A stretch of DNA of 64,000 nucleotides, from contig NZ_QPEX01000028.1 in NCBI RefSeq assembly GCF_003335505.1, forward strand, positions 124,001-188,000. Direction: 5' to 3'. A model generated the notes under the pieces. It did not search any database. It had not been told where the DNA came from and was given only the letters and a program-made list of their open reading frames with translations. How positions within the stretch are numbered: the stretch's first letter is position 1; each line of letters begins with the position of its first letter. Source of the stretch: Bremerella cremea (GTDB taxonomy: Bacteria; Planctomycetota; Planctomycetia; Pirellulales; Pirellulaceae). Positions 36,357 to 45,618 of this stretch are shown one piece after another. The position numbers were made by a program, and so were the translations under genes.

Positions 36357-37820
36357 ATGAATTTGCAACTTAACGACGAACTTCTTTCTGCTTTCCTGGA
36401 TGGGGAAGTTTCGGCGGAAGAGCGTCAGCAAATCGAAGCCATGCTTGCCGCATCTCCTGAGTGGCAAAGGCGTTATCGCCAGATGGTCGAAGCCGTTAAT
36501 CTGGTACGTACCCTGCCTGAGGAACCTTTGCCCCGCGATTTTTCGCAGGGCATCCTGGCTCAGATTGCCCAGCGTCAGCAGGCAGAGCGGCCTGGCGAGC
36601 TTCCGCCTAGTCCACCACTAGCGGAGGGGACTGCCTCGCTCGTGACGGTTGCTTCTTCTGCAGACCGCTCGAATGCCAATCGGTTACGGAAGAAAAAATC
36701 GACCGTCTCCCCAGCTTGGCTGGCCTTGGCGGCCTGTGTGGTGGTGGCAATGGGGTTAGGGATTGCTTTGCAGACGGGCATGTTCGAGCAAGATCAGAAC
36801 CAGGTAGCGGTAAATGGGGGAGATCAAACCCCCATTAGCGCTCCTAAAGGTACCCTCGCTGCGAATTCGGATTCGCAAAAAGAAAGCGAAAAACCTGCGA
36901 TCGAGAAAACACCGGCGGATCCTCAAGGCTCACCTTTTCCTGATGTTGAGCAACTAGCCAACCAGCAAAATCCACTTCCCCAAGAAGAGTCGGCGATGGA
37001 CGCTGGGGAAGAAAAGAATCGAAATGGTTTTCGCATCCGCGTTCGGACAAAGCCTGGTCAAGGTAAGGATATGCCAGAGACCATGGTTCGTCCCCCGGCA
37101 ATTGCCCGCAGTGTGTACAACCTAGAGAAGCAAGATGATCAGGGGCTCGACCAGAGCGAATTGATTCCGATCGATGATCCGAACGTCTCGACGGAATTGG
37201 TCAATTGGATTGATGCGGATCAAAATGGCGATATATCTGATCCTGAAATGCAGCAAGCTTGGTTTCGGTTCTCAAAACCAGATATGCAGGCCCCTGCGAT
37301 TACCGAGCCAACGTTGAAATTGATCGATCATGATATGAACGAGAAGATCTCGGCTGCTGAATTTCACTTGACGATCGCTTCGGTGCGGTGGAATTCATCC
37401 GAGGAGATTCGGCGAATTTGGTTCCGCTTAGATGCCAATGCAGATGGCTACTGGTCGCGAGAGGATTTCGCCGGCAACGTTCGTTTCGCACCCATTCAAA
37501 ACGAGATCACGCAGTGGCATACGCTATTAGATCGTTCGCGTAATGGTAGGGTCTCACGCGTTGAGTACTTGCTTTCGGCGGGCTACATGCAATTAACCTT
37601 GAAGAACTGGGAACGGAAAGTTCTCAATCCTCGAGTCTTTGATGAAACGCAGAAGCTTTTCGTTGAGTTCGATCGGGACGGCAACGGCCAGCTAGCGGGG
37701 CGAGAACTGCGGCGATTAAAGGAGAGTCGTACCGAGCTGAAATCGCTTCTGGACGATGTCGATCAGAATGGAATTTCCGCTTACGAGCTTTATCTTTTAA
37801 TCGAATCGAAGCAACTCTAG
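36357..37820 (+). CDS. Anti-sigma-factor-like protein fused to a calcium-binding (EF-hand) domain
   Basis: 487 aa from ATG 36357 (an upstream in-frame start at 36312 lacks a ribosome site). The first 75 residues (ELLSAFLDGEVSAEERQQIEAMLA) are the anti-sigma 'zinc-finger' fold without its usual His/Cys zinc ligands. A single membrane helix is at 119-139. The outside part has an acidic linker and at least five EF-hand loops with the D-x-D/N-x-D-G pattern: 286-297 (DADQNGDISDPE), 324-335, 359-370, 392-403 and 439-450, plus a partial one near 467. This suggests a transmembrane switch sensing calcium outside the membrane and holding a sigma factor inside (inference). No sigma gene is adjacent on the same transcript; the sigma-70 protein follows 241 bases later. 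Confidence 0.78.
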   Translation: MNLQLNDELLSAFLDGEVSAEERQQIEAMLAASPEWQRRYRQMVEAVNLVRTLPEEPLPRDFSQGILAQIAQRQQAERPGELPPSPPLAEGTASLVTVASSADRSNANRLRKKKSTVSPAWLALAACVVVAMGLGIALQTGMFEQDQNQVAVNGGDQTPISAPKGTLAANSDSQKESEKPAIEKTPADPQGSPFPDVEQLANQQNPLPQEESAMDAGEEKNRNGFRIRVRTKPGQGKDMPETMVRPPAIARSVYNLEKQDDQGLDQSELIPIDDPNVSTELVNWIDADQNGDISDPEMQQAWFRFSKPDMQAPAITEPTLKLIDHDMNEKISAAEFHLTIASVRWNSSEEIRRIWFRLDANADGYWSREDFAGNVRFAPIQNEITQWHTLLDRSRNGRVSRVEYLLSAGYMQLTLKNWERKVLNPRVFDETQKLFVEFDRDGNGQLAGRELRRLKESRTELKSLLDDVDQNGISAYELYLLIESKQL

Positions 37821-38061
37821 CTGAACCTTCGTTGGATAGAAGGAGTAGATAAGCTGCGGGCAACCGTGTGCAAAACCTACGCGCCGGGGGATTTGGAGGT
37901 CTACTTCCTTTCTTTCCTCTCCTGAAGGCGTAGAATGAGTGTTCTTAGACGGACATGGGCCAGCATGTTTGTTTGAGTCAAGGTCGAGAGCGTTCTAGCA
38001 AATACCCACTAGGCATGGGCAGCCTGTGGTGAGCCAGTAACGCCCGGGAGCAGAGGCGAAG

Positions 38062-39582
38062 ATGATCGATGGAGGCAGCAGCGTTGCACGGAGTGGCAGC
38101 ATTTCCGGCAGCGTAAATTCTGATGCGACTACGGACAGATTTGATACAAGTATCTTGGCTCCGGTAGGAATGCGTAGCCAAGAGAAAGCGATCCAAAGCA
38201 ATGCATCGCAAAGTGGAGAACCAGAGTCGCTTCGAGCTTATCTGACCGAGATGGGGAAAATCCCTCGGCTTACGCCAAAGCAGGAAGTGGTTCTAGCGCA
38301 GCGAGTAACGAGAACTCGAATCGCTTTCTTGCGGAGATTGCTGGCGTGCGGTGTCGTCTCGACGCGCATTTGTGATTTGTTGGTCGAGGTCCTCGAAGGG
38401 GATCGCCGGCTGGACCGTACCTTAGAAGTTACGATCAGTAATGCTCAGGAAAGAGCCCTGTGGCAAGATAAGATCAAGCATGCCATCGAAAGGCTAACCG
38501 AGGCGGCCCAGCAAGATCACGAAGATCTTTCCGTCGTGATGACGGCAAAGGAGCAAACCGCCGAGCAACGCCAGCGGGCTATCGAACGGTTGATGCGAAG
38601 GCGTCACGGGATCGCTTGTTTTCTGCATTCGTTGGGTTTGCGAGAAAAATTCTTTTCCGCGTGGATGCGCGCCATTGAAGATACTGCGGAGCGATTGGCA
38701 GATGCCGAAGGAAACGCTACAGGTCAAGCTACGGATATCTTTCGTATGCCGACCTCGGCTGAGGGGATGAAGGTTTTCGGGCTGTACCAAGAAACCCCCG
38801 GAACTCTAGCCTTTCAGTTGCCCCGCATTCGCCAAATGCAAGACGCCTATGCTGTGTCGAAGCAACAGCTTGTCGCGGCCAATTTGCGTTTGGTCGTCTC
38901 GATTGCCAAGTCGTATCGTAATCGCGGACTAAGCTTCATGGACTTGATCCAGGAAGGAAATCTTGGCCTGATCCGGGCGGTGGAAAAGTTTGACCAATCG
39001 TTAGGCTTCAAGTTTGCTACTTACGCAACGTGGTGGATTCGCCAAGCGGTCCTCAAAGCAATTTCAGAGCAGGCCAAGTTGATTCGTGTCCCCGTGCGGA
39101 TGCAGGAACGGATTCAAGCGGTACAAACAGCCAAGGCTTTCTTACGGCAAGAGGAGAGTCGAAATCCGACCATTGAAGAGGTCGCTCGGCACGCCAAGAT
39201 TAGTGAAAAGGAAGTCCGGCATGTGGATGCACTGATCGGTGGCACGCTTTCATTAGATGCCAGGCTGTGGGAGGAAGATGATTTCGCGGATATCTTGCCG
39301 GAAAATAACGGCGCGCCCGCGTTGAGCGAATCGGGCCGGACAACCATTCAGAAGTTGTTGCAAAAAGTCTTCAATGTGCTCAATCAGCGCGAGCAGGAAA
39401 TTCTCCGACGCCGTTTTGGCATTGGAGATGGTCGTACGCAAACGCTGGAGGAGGTCAGCCGCGTGTTTTCTTTGACTCGGGAGCGAATTCGCCAGATTGA
39501 AATCGCGGCGCTTCGCAAGTTACGAAAATCAAGCGACTGTGCCTGCCTCGAAGATTGGATTGATGAACCGGTGACGCTATAA
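38062..39582 (+). CDS. RNA polymerase sigma-70 family factor (group 2-like)
   Basis: 506 aa. Regions 1.2 ([23 protein letters not shown]), 2 ([40 protein letters not shown] and [16 protein letters not shown]), 3 and 4 ([17 protein letters not shown] and [18 protein letters not shown]) are recognised. An Ala/Ser-rich start without region 1.1 and a long 150-residue insertion between 1.2 and 2 set it apart from RpoD. It is thus probably an alternative or secondary vegetative factor, likely used under particular conditions. The start ATG has AGAGG 6 bases ahead. It may be regulated by the upstream anti-sigma protein, although such membrane anti-sigmas usually act on ECF factors. Confidence 0.88.
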   Translation: MIDGGSSVARSGSISGSVNSDATTDRFDTSILAPVGMRSQEKAIQSNASQSGEPESLRAYLTEMGKIPRLTPKQEVVLAQRVTRTRIAFLRRLLACGVVSTRICDLLVEVLEGDRRLDRTLEVTISNAQERALWQDKIKHAIERLTEAAQQDHEDLSVVMTAKEQTAEQRQRAIERLMRRRHGIACFLHSLGLREKFFSAWMRAIEDTAERLADAEGNATGQATDIFRMPTSAEGMKVFGLYQETPGTLAFQLPRIRQMQDAYAVSKQQLVAANLRLVVSIAKSYRNRGLSFMDLIQEGNLGLIRAVEKFDQSLGFKFATYATWWIRQAVLKAISEQAKLIRVPVRMQERIQAVQTAKAFLRQEESRNPTIEEVARHAKISEKEVRHVDALIGGTLSLDARLWEEDDFADILPENNGAPALSESGRTTIQKLLQKVFNVLNQREQEILRRRFGIGDGRTQTLEEVSRVFSLTRERIRQIEIAALRKLRKSSDCACLEDWIDEPVTL

Positions 39583-39617
39583 GAACGCACTGTGTCGATG
39601 GGTTGCCTGTGCGGTGG

Positions 39618-40730
39618 CTACCACGTATCGCATTCGTACGATAGCTGCCGCAGATAGTCGATTGCCTCTTCCAGTTCCGGCACTTCGACACCCGTTTGCC
39701 GTCCTTCGCGATCACAACGGGCCAGTAGCATAAGCTCTTCGTAGCTTTCGGCTTGTTTGAGTCGCTGCTTGGCCCGAGCCCCGAGCGTGCCATCAAGGAT
39801 CTGCCCCGCTTCCATGTGATAAGCGATCAGCCAGCGCGTTCGGGCGGTGATGTCGTCTCCGAGTGCGTTAAGCCCAGCCTCGACGTGGTTGTAAGGATCG
39901 ATTCCTTTGCCTACATCGTGCAGCAATGCAGCCAAGAGAAATTCCTCGTCGTAGGGAAGCTGCTTTCGTGCCAACTCAAATACCTGGAGGCTGTGATAAA
40001 GCACATCTCCTTCCGGATGCCATTTAGGGTTTTGCTTCACGTTTTCCAGCGGAAGCATTAACGCTTCGTATTGGAGAAAGCGGTCGACCTGGTTTTCGAT
40101 CGCGGCTAACCCGTCTTCGTACTGGGCACGATCGTATTGTGTTTGTAAAAATTGTTCGAACTCGGCGAGGCTCATTCGTTCTTGCGGTTTACCGGTGATC
40201 GAGCTGCGCGAAACGACCGATACGTCTCTGCTGGCTCGTACTGTGATCTCGAAGGGATATTCTTCCCGAATGTGAATATGTACGTAGACACCTTCGGCAC
40301 CCGGTTTATGGACATGTTTTCGCTCGACATCGTAGCGTACCCCTTCTCCATCGAGGGCTGCGGTTACGCTAGAAACACTATCGCTGAAAACATGGAGGTC
40401 GATATCCGATCCTTGACGAACATGCCCCGTCAGCACGCTGCCGACAATCTTAGGGCGAAAGCGTTCGAGGATCTTCATCATGCGCAGGCCTTCCAGACGC
40501 ATGGCCAGCAGGTGATTTAGACGCGAGTCCCCTTCAAACATTCGAGCCATCGATTGGACTTCATCTCGAATTTCGGCGTTCGTAGGGAGATCCGCTTCTT
40601 TGACCCAACCTCGTTGGACGCGGCGAGCCGCTTTCATTTTGGCCTGGTAGTATTCAGAGACTTGGCGGTCATACAACAGGCGCGCAGCTTCATGGGCAAT
40701 CTGACGACGCAGCTTTGACGGTTCCGACAT
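39618..40730 (-). CDS. Nucleotidyltransferase-HD domain protein
   Basis: 370 aa. The N-terminal half (about 90-170) has VGSVLTGHVRQGSDIDLHVF, a DNA-polymerase-beta-like nucleotidyltransferase signature with the two Asp. The C-terminal half has the HD phosphohydrolase pattern HPEGDVLYHSLQVFELA and LLAALLHDVGKG, with the H, HD and further His/Asp (HVEAG). The pair resembles the tail of CCA-adding enzymes, but the RNA-binding and neck motifs are not obvious and the N-terminus is a distinct helical region. It may act on nucleotides or small RNAs; unknown substrate. Convergent with the sigma factor gene, 36 bases apart. Confidence 0.75.
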   Translation of the reverse strand: MSEPSKLRRQIAHEAARLLYDRQVSEYYQAKMKAARRVQRGWVKEADLPTNAEIRDEVQSMARMFEGDSRLNHLLAMRLEGLRMMKILERFRPKIVGSVLTGHVRQGSDIDLHVFSDSVSSVTAALDGEGVRYDVERKHVHKPGAEGVYVHIHIREEYPFEITVRASRDVSVVSRSSITGKPQERMSLAEFEQFLQTQYDRAQYEDGLAAIENQVDRFLQYEALMLPLENVKQNPKWHPEGDVLYHSLQVFELARKQLPYDEEFLLAALLHDVGKGIDPYNHVEAGLNALGDDITARTRWLIAYHMEAGQILDGTLGARAKQRLKQAESYEELMLLARCDREGRQTGVEVPELEEAIDYLRQLSYECDTW

Positions 40731-41418
40731 GGAGAGGCAGTGAATTGAATCACTGTCAGGTCGACGAGTAAAGAAGTTAAGGGCCGTCTGGCCGACAACA
40801 GAACGGCTATCTACATAATATACAAAACGGGCAGATCGTCATGAGGCTACTTTCGAAGATTGTAGCTTTGGGGGACATCGGCAATATGAGACATGGCCCT
40901 GGAAAAGGGGGTAGGCTACGCCGCACCGCGCCGATCCGGCAACTCGGTGCCCTCTCCCGACAACCAAATCACCGGCCGGCAACGGTGCGCACGTCAGCCG
41001 CAAGATGCACTCCTCGCTGCGTCAAAGTCGGCAACTTCCTTCGTATGCTTCCCAAGTGGGGACTTGGGTTTACCTAGAAAAAGGAACGCAACCGGTCGTT
41101 GGGAAAAGGGGGTTGGCGTCTTTGGGCCAGCGGATGGATTCGATCTTTGCAAAAGGCATGCCGCGACCGGTATAGCGTGGTAGGAATTCCCGATGGCCAA
41201 GTGCCGTAGGCACTGACTACAGCGGAAGTTAGAAGCGATTTCCGTCTCTTGCGGTCCCCTTTGATGAACATTTCTTCATGGGGATTGCCAAGGATGCGCG
41301 CCGCTTGTGCCTATTTCCGGGGCAGAAACGAACTCGCTGGGATTACTACATTCCGATCCGTCCGGGCGTTAGAATACGGCGAAACTATTCGGCCCCACCT
41401 TAACTGAGAGAATTCGTC
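40731..41418. repeat. Long non-coding interval with repeat-like sequence
   Basis: 688 bases with no convincing gene. It has a small hairpin AGTGCC-GTA-GGCACT at 41200-41214, GC-rich CCGGCCGG around 40975-40985, and several open frames on both strands that lack ribosome sites and have poor codon patterns. The look is of a dispersed intergenic repeat of the type seen in planctomycete genomes, but this is a guess. A promoter-like TAGAAT (41370-41375) serves the next gene. Confidence 0.35.
41367..41379 (+). promoter_or_regulatory. Promoter-like CGTTAGAATACGG box
   Basis: The 13-base string CGTTAGAATACGG stands 44 bases before the start of the FAH-family gene and is repeated identically at 61268-61280, 52 bases before another gene. 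TAGAAT in it fits a -10 element; no strong -35 is seen here, which suggests an extended -10 type or an activator. Confidence 0.45.
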
Positions 41419-42285
41419 ATGCGTCTCGCAAAGTTCATCGGCACCCACGGTACCCCTGCCGTAGGCCTGGTTCGTGACAATGAAGTCGTGCAGTTCTCGT
41501 CGCACGAAGTTAGCTCGTTGTTCGACATTTTGAATGCCGAGAGCCCCGTTCAGATGGTCGAGTCGTTGCTCGGCAACGCCGAACAAACCATCCCTTTGGA
41601 CCAGGTGGCCTGGCTTCCTCCCATCGATCAGCAGGAGGTTTGGGCGGCTGGGGTGACCTATAAGCGAAGCCAGACCGCTCGGATGGAGGAGTCGGAAGCG
41701 GCCGCCGATTGTTACGATCGAGTTTACCAGTCCGACCGGCCTGAGTTGTTCTTCAAGGCCACACCCCATCGGGTGACAGGCACAGGACAAACTTTACGAA
41801 TTCGCAAGGACTCGAAGTGGAACGTGCCAGAGCCGGAATTTGCGTTGGCCCTGAATTCTCGGGGGCAAATCGTGGGTCTTACCATTGGCAACGATATGAG
41901 CAGCCGGGACATTGAAGGAGAGAACCCCCTTTATCTCCCTCAGGCAAAAGTTTATGACCAATGTTGCGGCTTGGGGCCGTGGGTTGTTTTGGCTTCGGAA
42001 TATTGGAAAGACTTCCCACAGCTATCCGACATCCAGGTTCGGCTCGAGATTGTTCGTGGTGGCGAGGAAGCTTTCAGGGGAGAAACGAGCCTCGATCAAT
42101 TGGCTCGCTCGCTTGAGGGATTGGTTGAATACCTCTTCCGCGATCAGCATTTCCCACGTGGAGCCTTTCTGCTGACCGGGACGGGAATTGTGCCGGACAA
42201 CGATTTCACCCTCCAGCCACAAGACATCGTGAATATTACCATTTCGGGCATTGGTACCCTGAGCAGCGAGATTATTCAGGGTTAG
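41419..42285 (+). CDS. Fumarylacetoacetate hydrolase-family protein, probable 2-keto-3-deoxy-sugar-acid dehydratase
   Basis: 288 aa, FAH-fold. It has [11 protein letters not shown] (the metal-binding E-x-E region) and [29 protein letters not shown] as in archaeal and bacterial 2-keto-3-deoxy-D-arabinonate/pentonate dehydratases. Ribosome site GAGAG in front of ATG. The next gene, 38 bases on, is an aldehyde dehydrogenase of the ketoglutarate semialdehyde type. Together they would convert a 2-keto-3-deoxypentonate to 2-oxoglutarate (Weimberg-type route). An alternative reading is a hydrolase of other FAH substrates. The branch assignment is inference. Confidence 0.8.
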   Translation: MRLAKFIGTHGTPAVGLVRDNEVVQFSSHEVSSLFDILNAESPVQMVESLLGNAEQTIPLDQVAWLPPIDQQEVWAAGVTYKRSQTARMEESEAAADCYDRVYQSDRPELFFKATPHRVTGTGQTLRIRKDSKWNVPEPEFALALNSRGQIVGLTIGNDMSSRDIEGENPLYLPQAKVYDQCCGLGPWVVLASEYWKDFPQLSDIQVRLEIVRGGEEAFRGETSLDQLARSLEGLVEYLFRDQHFPRGAFLLTGTGIVPDNDFTLQPQDIVNITISGIGTLSSEIIQG

Positions 42286-42323
42286 TCCGCGTCCATTTTT
42301 GAATACGGGAAGGTTTTGGGTTC

Positions 42324-43907
42324 ATGGCGGTTCAGCAAGTTTTCATTGGCGGAAAATGGCGTGACGCGAATCATAGCGAGACATTTCAGGCCGACAATCC
42401 AGCGGAGAAGCAGCCATTGGCAGACGTTTTCCCGGTAAGTACCTGGCAAGACGTCGACGAAGCCCTGACGGCGGCAGATGTTGCTTTCCGGGAAATGCGC
42501 CAAATGGCGGTCGATCGCCTTGAACTGTTCCTTAACCTGTTCGCGCATCTGCTGGAAGAAAACGCCCAAGCGTTGTGCGAACTTGCCCATCAAGAAACCG
42601 GTTTGCCGGTTTCGCCGCGGCTGCTCGATGTCGAGTTGCCTCGCACGGTCAACCAGTTGAAGATGGCCGCTCAAGCAGCTGGCGAAGGAAGTTGGCGGGT
42701 GCCGACGATTGATACCAAGGCCAACATCCGCTCGTACTATGCAGGCATTGGTCCTGTGGCCGTGTTTGGACCCAATAACTTTCCGTTAGCATTTAATGGT
42801 GCTTCGGGGGGGGATTTTGCTGCGGCGATTGCGGCAGGAAATCCTGTGATCGTGAAAGCCAATCCTGCGCATCCTGCGACCACGCGTGAACTTGTGAAGT
42901 TGGCCGCTCAAGCTGCCAGCGAGATTGGTTTGCCGCCTGCCGCGATTCAGTTGGTTTATCACATGGCGAACGAGGACGGCCTGCGCATGGTTTCGGATCC
43001 TCGACTCGGCTCGATTGGGTTCACCGGGAGCGGCATCGCGGGACGCAAGCTGAAGGAAGCAGCGGATAAAGTCGGCAAGCCAATCTATTTGGAGATGTCG
43101 AGCATCAACCCGGTTGTGATCTTGCCCGGTGCTTTAGCAGAACGAGGGGCAGATATCGCCAGCGAATTCAGCACAAGCTGCTTGATGGCGGCAGGGCAGT
43201 TCTGCACCAACCCTGGCTTGATCATCCTTATGGACGACGAGCACACTACCCAGTTTATCACCACCGTTAAAGAAGCGTTTGGTAAGGCGCCGGCTGGCAC
43301 ACTTTTGACCAAAGGGGTAGAAGCTTCGTTGGCGAAAAGCCTGCAGCAGTTGATCGATGCCGGTGCCGACGTAGAAGTCAGCGGAAGCGGCGAGTCTTCG
43401 TCCAAGGGATATTCCTGCCCGAATACTTTGCTCAGCACGACCGGGGATAAATTCCTAGAGCAGCCAGAGGTCTTTCAGACGGAGGCGTTTGGCAACTCGT
43501 CGTTAATCGTGAAGGCGAAAAACCTTGATCAGGTTTGCCAGATCATTGATTCGCTGGAAGGTAACCTCACGGGGACGATTTACTCGGACCAGGAAGGTGG
43601 CGATGATCCTGCATACGATGCGGTTAGCCTAGTGCTTCGCCAGAAGGTGGGGCGTTTGATTAACGATAAGATGCCCACCGGTGTTGCTGTTAGCCCGGCA
43701 ATGAACCACGGAGGTCCTTTCCCTTCGACCGGACACCCTGGTTTCACGGCGGTCGGCATTCCGGCGTCAATCCATCGCTTTGCCATGTTGCAGTGCTTCG
43801 ACAACGTCAAGGAAGGGCGTTTGCCGCGCGAGCTGCACAACGAAAACCCAACCGGTCGGACTTGGCGTTTGATCGACGGGGCTTGGACCCAGAACAGCAT
43901 CTCGTAG
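42324..43907 (+). CDS. Aldehyde dehydrogenase (NADP+), 2-oxoglutarate-semialdehyde type
   Basis: 527 aa. The catalytic Cys294 (AAGQFCTNPG) and Glu257 (YLEMSSINP) are in the right spacing, and the NADP region GPNNFPLAF, VIVKANPAHPATT and GSIGFTGS is complete. The FGPNNFPL and SSINP variants are typical of the subfamily that oxidises 2,5-dioxovalerate (alpha-ketoglutaric semialdehyde). With the preceding FAH-family protein it forms a likely two-gene unit at the end of pentose or sugar-acid oxidation. Confidence 0.9.
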   Translation: MAVQQVFIGGKWRDANHSETFQADNPAEKQPLADVFPVSTWQDVDEALTAADVAFREMRQMAVDRLELFLNLFAHLLEENAQALCELAHQETGLPVSPRLLDVELPRTVNQLKMAAQAAGEGSWRVPTIDTKANIRSYYAGIGPVAVFGPNNFPLAFNGASGGDFAAAIAAGNPVIVKANPAHPATTRELVKLAAQAASEIGLPPAAIQLVYHMANEDGLRMVSDPRLGSIGFTGSGIAGRKLKEAADKVGKPIYLEMSSINPVVILPGALAERGADIASEFSTSCLMAAGQFCTNPGLIILMDDEHTTQFITTVKEAFGKAPAGTLLTKGVEASLAKSLQQLIDAGADVEVSGSGESSSKGYSCPNTLLSTTGDKFLEQPEVFQTEAFGNSSLIVKAKNLDQVCQIIDSLEGNLTGTIYSDQEGGDDPAYDAVSLVLRQKVGRLINDKMPTGVAVSPAMNHGGPFPSTGHPGFTAVGIPASIHRFAMLQCFDNVKEGRLPRELHNENPTGRTWRLIDGAWTQNSIS

Positions 43908-43928
43908 TTTGCCCAGGAATTGTCCTGA

Positions 43929-43960
43929 TCCGATTGCTGGAGTACTGTCTAGCAATCGGA
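43929..43960. repeat. Perfect 10-base inverted repeat before floA
   Basis: TCCGATTGCT (43929-43938) and AGCAATCGGA (43951-43960) around a 12-base loop, located between two co-directional genes. No T-run follows, so it may be an operator or a processed transcript end rather than a standard terminator. Confidence 0.5.
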
Positions 43961-44031
43961 TATGATTGCGGTAGACGAGTCGCCGTAAGGTTCCTGTTCG
44001 TAGCGATATTCATCAGGCAAGGTATTACCGC

Positions 44032-45033
44032 ATGATCGACGCATTCCTATTATTCGCCCAAGAAGGTCCGCTTGTACCTTGGTATTTCTGGGCAGGGGCG
44101 ACGTTCATGCTGGTCGTGCTAGGCATAATCATTTTGATTGTGCTTTTGAATTACGGTCAGCTGTGGTTTCAAGCGGCAGCGTCGAGCGCTGATATTTCGC
44201 TTTGGAGCTTGGTCGGAATGAGCTTGCGGCAGGTTAACAGCCGGCTCATTGTCAAAGCCAAGATCATGGCCAAACAGTCGGGGCTCGATATCGATCGACG
44301 GAATGGGATCAGTACCAGACGGTTGGAAGCCCATTACCTAGCTGGCGGTAACGTGATGCACGTGATCCATGCGATTATTGCCGCGCATCGTGCTGGGATC
44401 GATTTAGACTTCGACCGTGCCGCAGCAATCGACTTGGCCGGTCGCGATGTGGTGGACGCTGTGCGAACGAGCGTATTGCCCAAGGTGATTGACTGCCCAG
44501 ATCCACGCCGCAGCGGTAAGAGCACGCTGAGTGCTATTGCTAAAAACGGTGTTGAATTACGCGTGCGGGCAAAGGTAACGGTGAAGACCTCGCTGGAGCA
44601 GTTGATTGGTGGGGCAACGGAAGAAACGGTGATTGCCCGTGTGGGTGAGAGCATTATTTCCGCAATCGGTTCTTCCGAGCATCATACGCATGTTCTCGAA
44701 AATCCGGACGTGATTACCCGAGCGGTGTTGGCTCGTGGTCTGGATGCCCATACTGCTTACGAGATTGTTTCGATTGATATTGCTGATATCGACGTGGGTG
44801 AGAATGTCGGAGCCCGTTTGCAGAACGATCAGGCTGAGGCCGATACGCGTGTGGCCCGTGCCAAGGCGGAACAGCGCCGGGCGGAAGCGATCGCTGCCGA
44901 GCAGGAAAACAAAGCGAAAGTCGCCATGAACCGCGCGAAGCTGGTTTTCGCCGAAGCAGAGGTCCCCAAAGCGATGGCCGATGCCTTCCGCAGTGGTTCG
45001 ATGCACGCGCCGCACGAGAATGGTCAAGCTTAG
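44032..45033 (+). CDS. floA: Flotillin-like protein FloA
   Basis: 333 aa. An N-terminal membrane segment ([26 protein letters not shown], about 14-42), followed by the SPFH-type domain of the FloA/YqfA family: [64 protein letters not shown], and a C-terminal helix rich in Ala/Glu that ends with the [13 protein letters not shown] stretch. It should organise membrane microdomains. It begins a co-directional pair with the PH-domain gene (48 bases apart). Confidence 0.93.
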   Translation: MIDAFLLFAQEGPLVPWYFWAGATFMLVVLGIIILIVLLNYGQLWFQAAASSADISLWSLVGMSLRQVNSRLIVKAKIMAKQSGLDIDRRNGISTRRLEAHYLAGGNVMHVIHAIIAAHRAGIDLDFDRAAAIDLAGRDVVDAVRTSVLPKVIDCPDPRRSGKSTLSAIAKNGVELRVRAKVTVKTSLEQLIGGATEETVIARVGESIISAIGSSEHHTHVLENPDVITRAVLARGLDAHTAYEIVSIDIADIDVGENVGARLQNDQAEADTRVARAKAEQRRAEAIAAEQENKAKVAMNRAKLVFAEAEVPKAMADAFRSGSMHAPHENGQA

Positions 45034-45081
45034 TTAATTCGTTACCGCCGGGATTGAAGCGGACGTAAAGAATCGTTTCCC

Positions 45082-45618
45082 ATGAAACAAGCCATCGCTG
45101 GCCTCTCGTTAAGTAGCCAACACGAAGCAACCGCCATTGTGGTGTGGCCATCGGTTTCTGCCTCGGAAATTGGGCAGAAGCTGGGGAGGCTTTATGAAAA
45201 GAAAGAAGGCAAAGGGATTTTCACGTTGGGGAATCTCTTTGTGCTGCTTTCGATTCCATTGGCGATCCCCCTCTATCTCTGGAATTTTCTGCCGGTTGTG
45301 GGGACTCGGTATCGCATCACCAATCGCCAGGTAATTGTTGAGCGAGGAATTCAGGGTGTGTCTGAGAGGCAGATGGGGTTGGGGGACTTTGATCGTATTG
45401 AAATCGTTCAACAGTCAGGGCAGGCTTGGTTTCGCTCAGCCGACATGATTTTTTGGCAACAGAAGCCTTCCGATGTCGGTGAAAGCCCGCAGGAAGTCGA
45501 AGTACTTCGTTTGCCAGGGGTTCCCTACCCGGAAGTGTTTCGGGCGGCCTGTCAAAAAGCGGCCATGACCTATCGTGGGTTTCGAGAGATTCACCAACGT
45601 CAAGCAACCGGCCCTTGA
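45082..45618 (+). CDS. PH-domain (YdbS/bPH2-like) membrane-associated protein
   Basis: 178 aa. A hydrophobic span around residues 47-70 (GNLFVLLSIPLAIPLYLWNFLP) is followed by the bacterial PH fold: GTRYRITNRQVIVERGIQGVSERQMGLGDFDRIEIVQ. The small C-terminal part ends in basic residues. Function of such proteins is generally unknown. The stop overlaps the 3' end of the convergent pyroglutamyl peptidase gene by 19 bases. Confidence 0.75.
   Translation: MKQAIAGLSLSSQHEATAIVVWPSVSASEIGQKLGRLYEKKEGKGIFTLGNLFVLLSIPLAIPLYLWNFLPVVGTRYRITNRQVIVERGIQGVSERQMGLGDFDRIEIVQQSGQAWFRSADMIFWQQKPSDVGESPQEVEVLRLPGVPYPEVFRAACQKAAMTYRGFREIHQRQATGP

Noticed and set aside
40841-41271. Small open frames on both strands in the gap before the FAH-family gene
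   Set aside because: Short, overlapping in several phases, no ribosome site; treated as part of a repeat-like interval.
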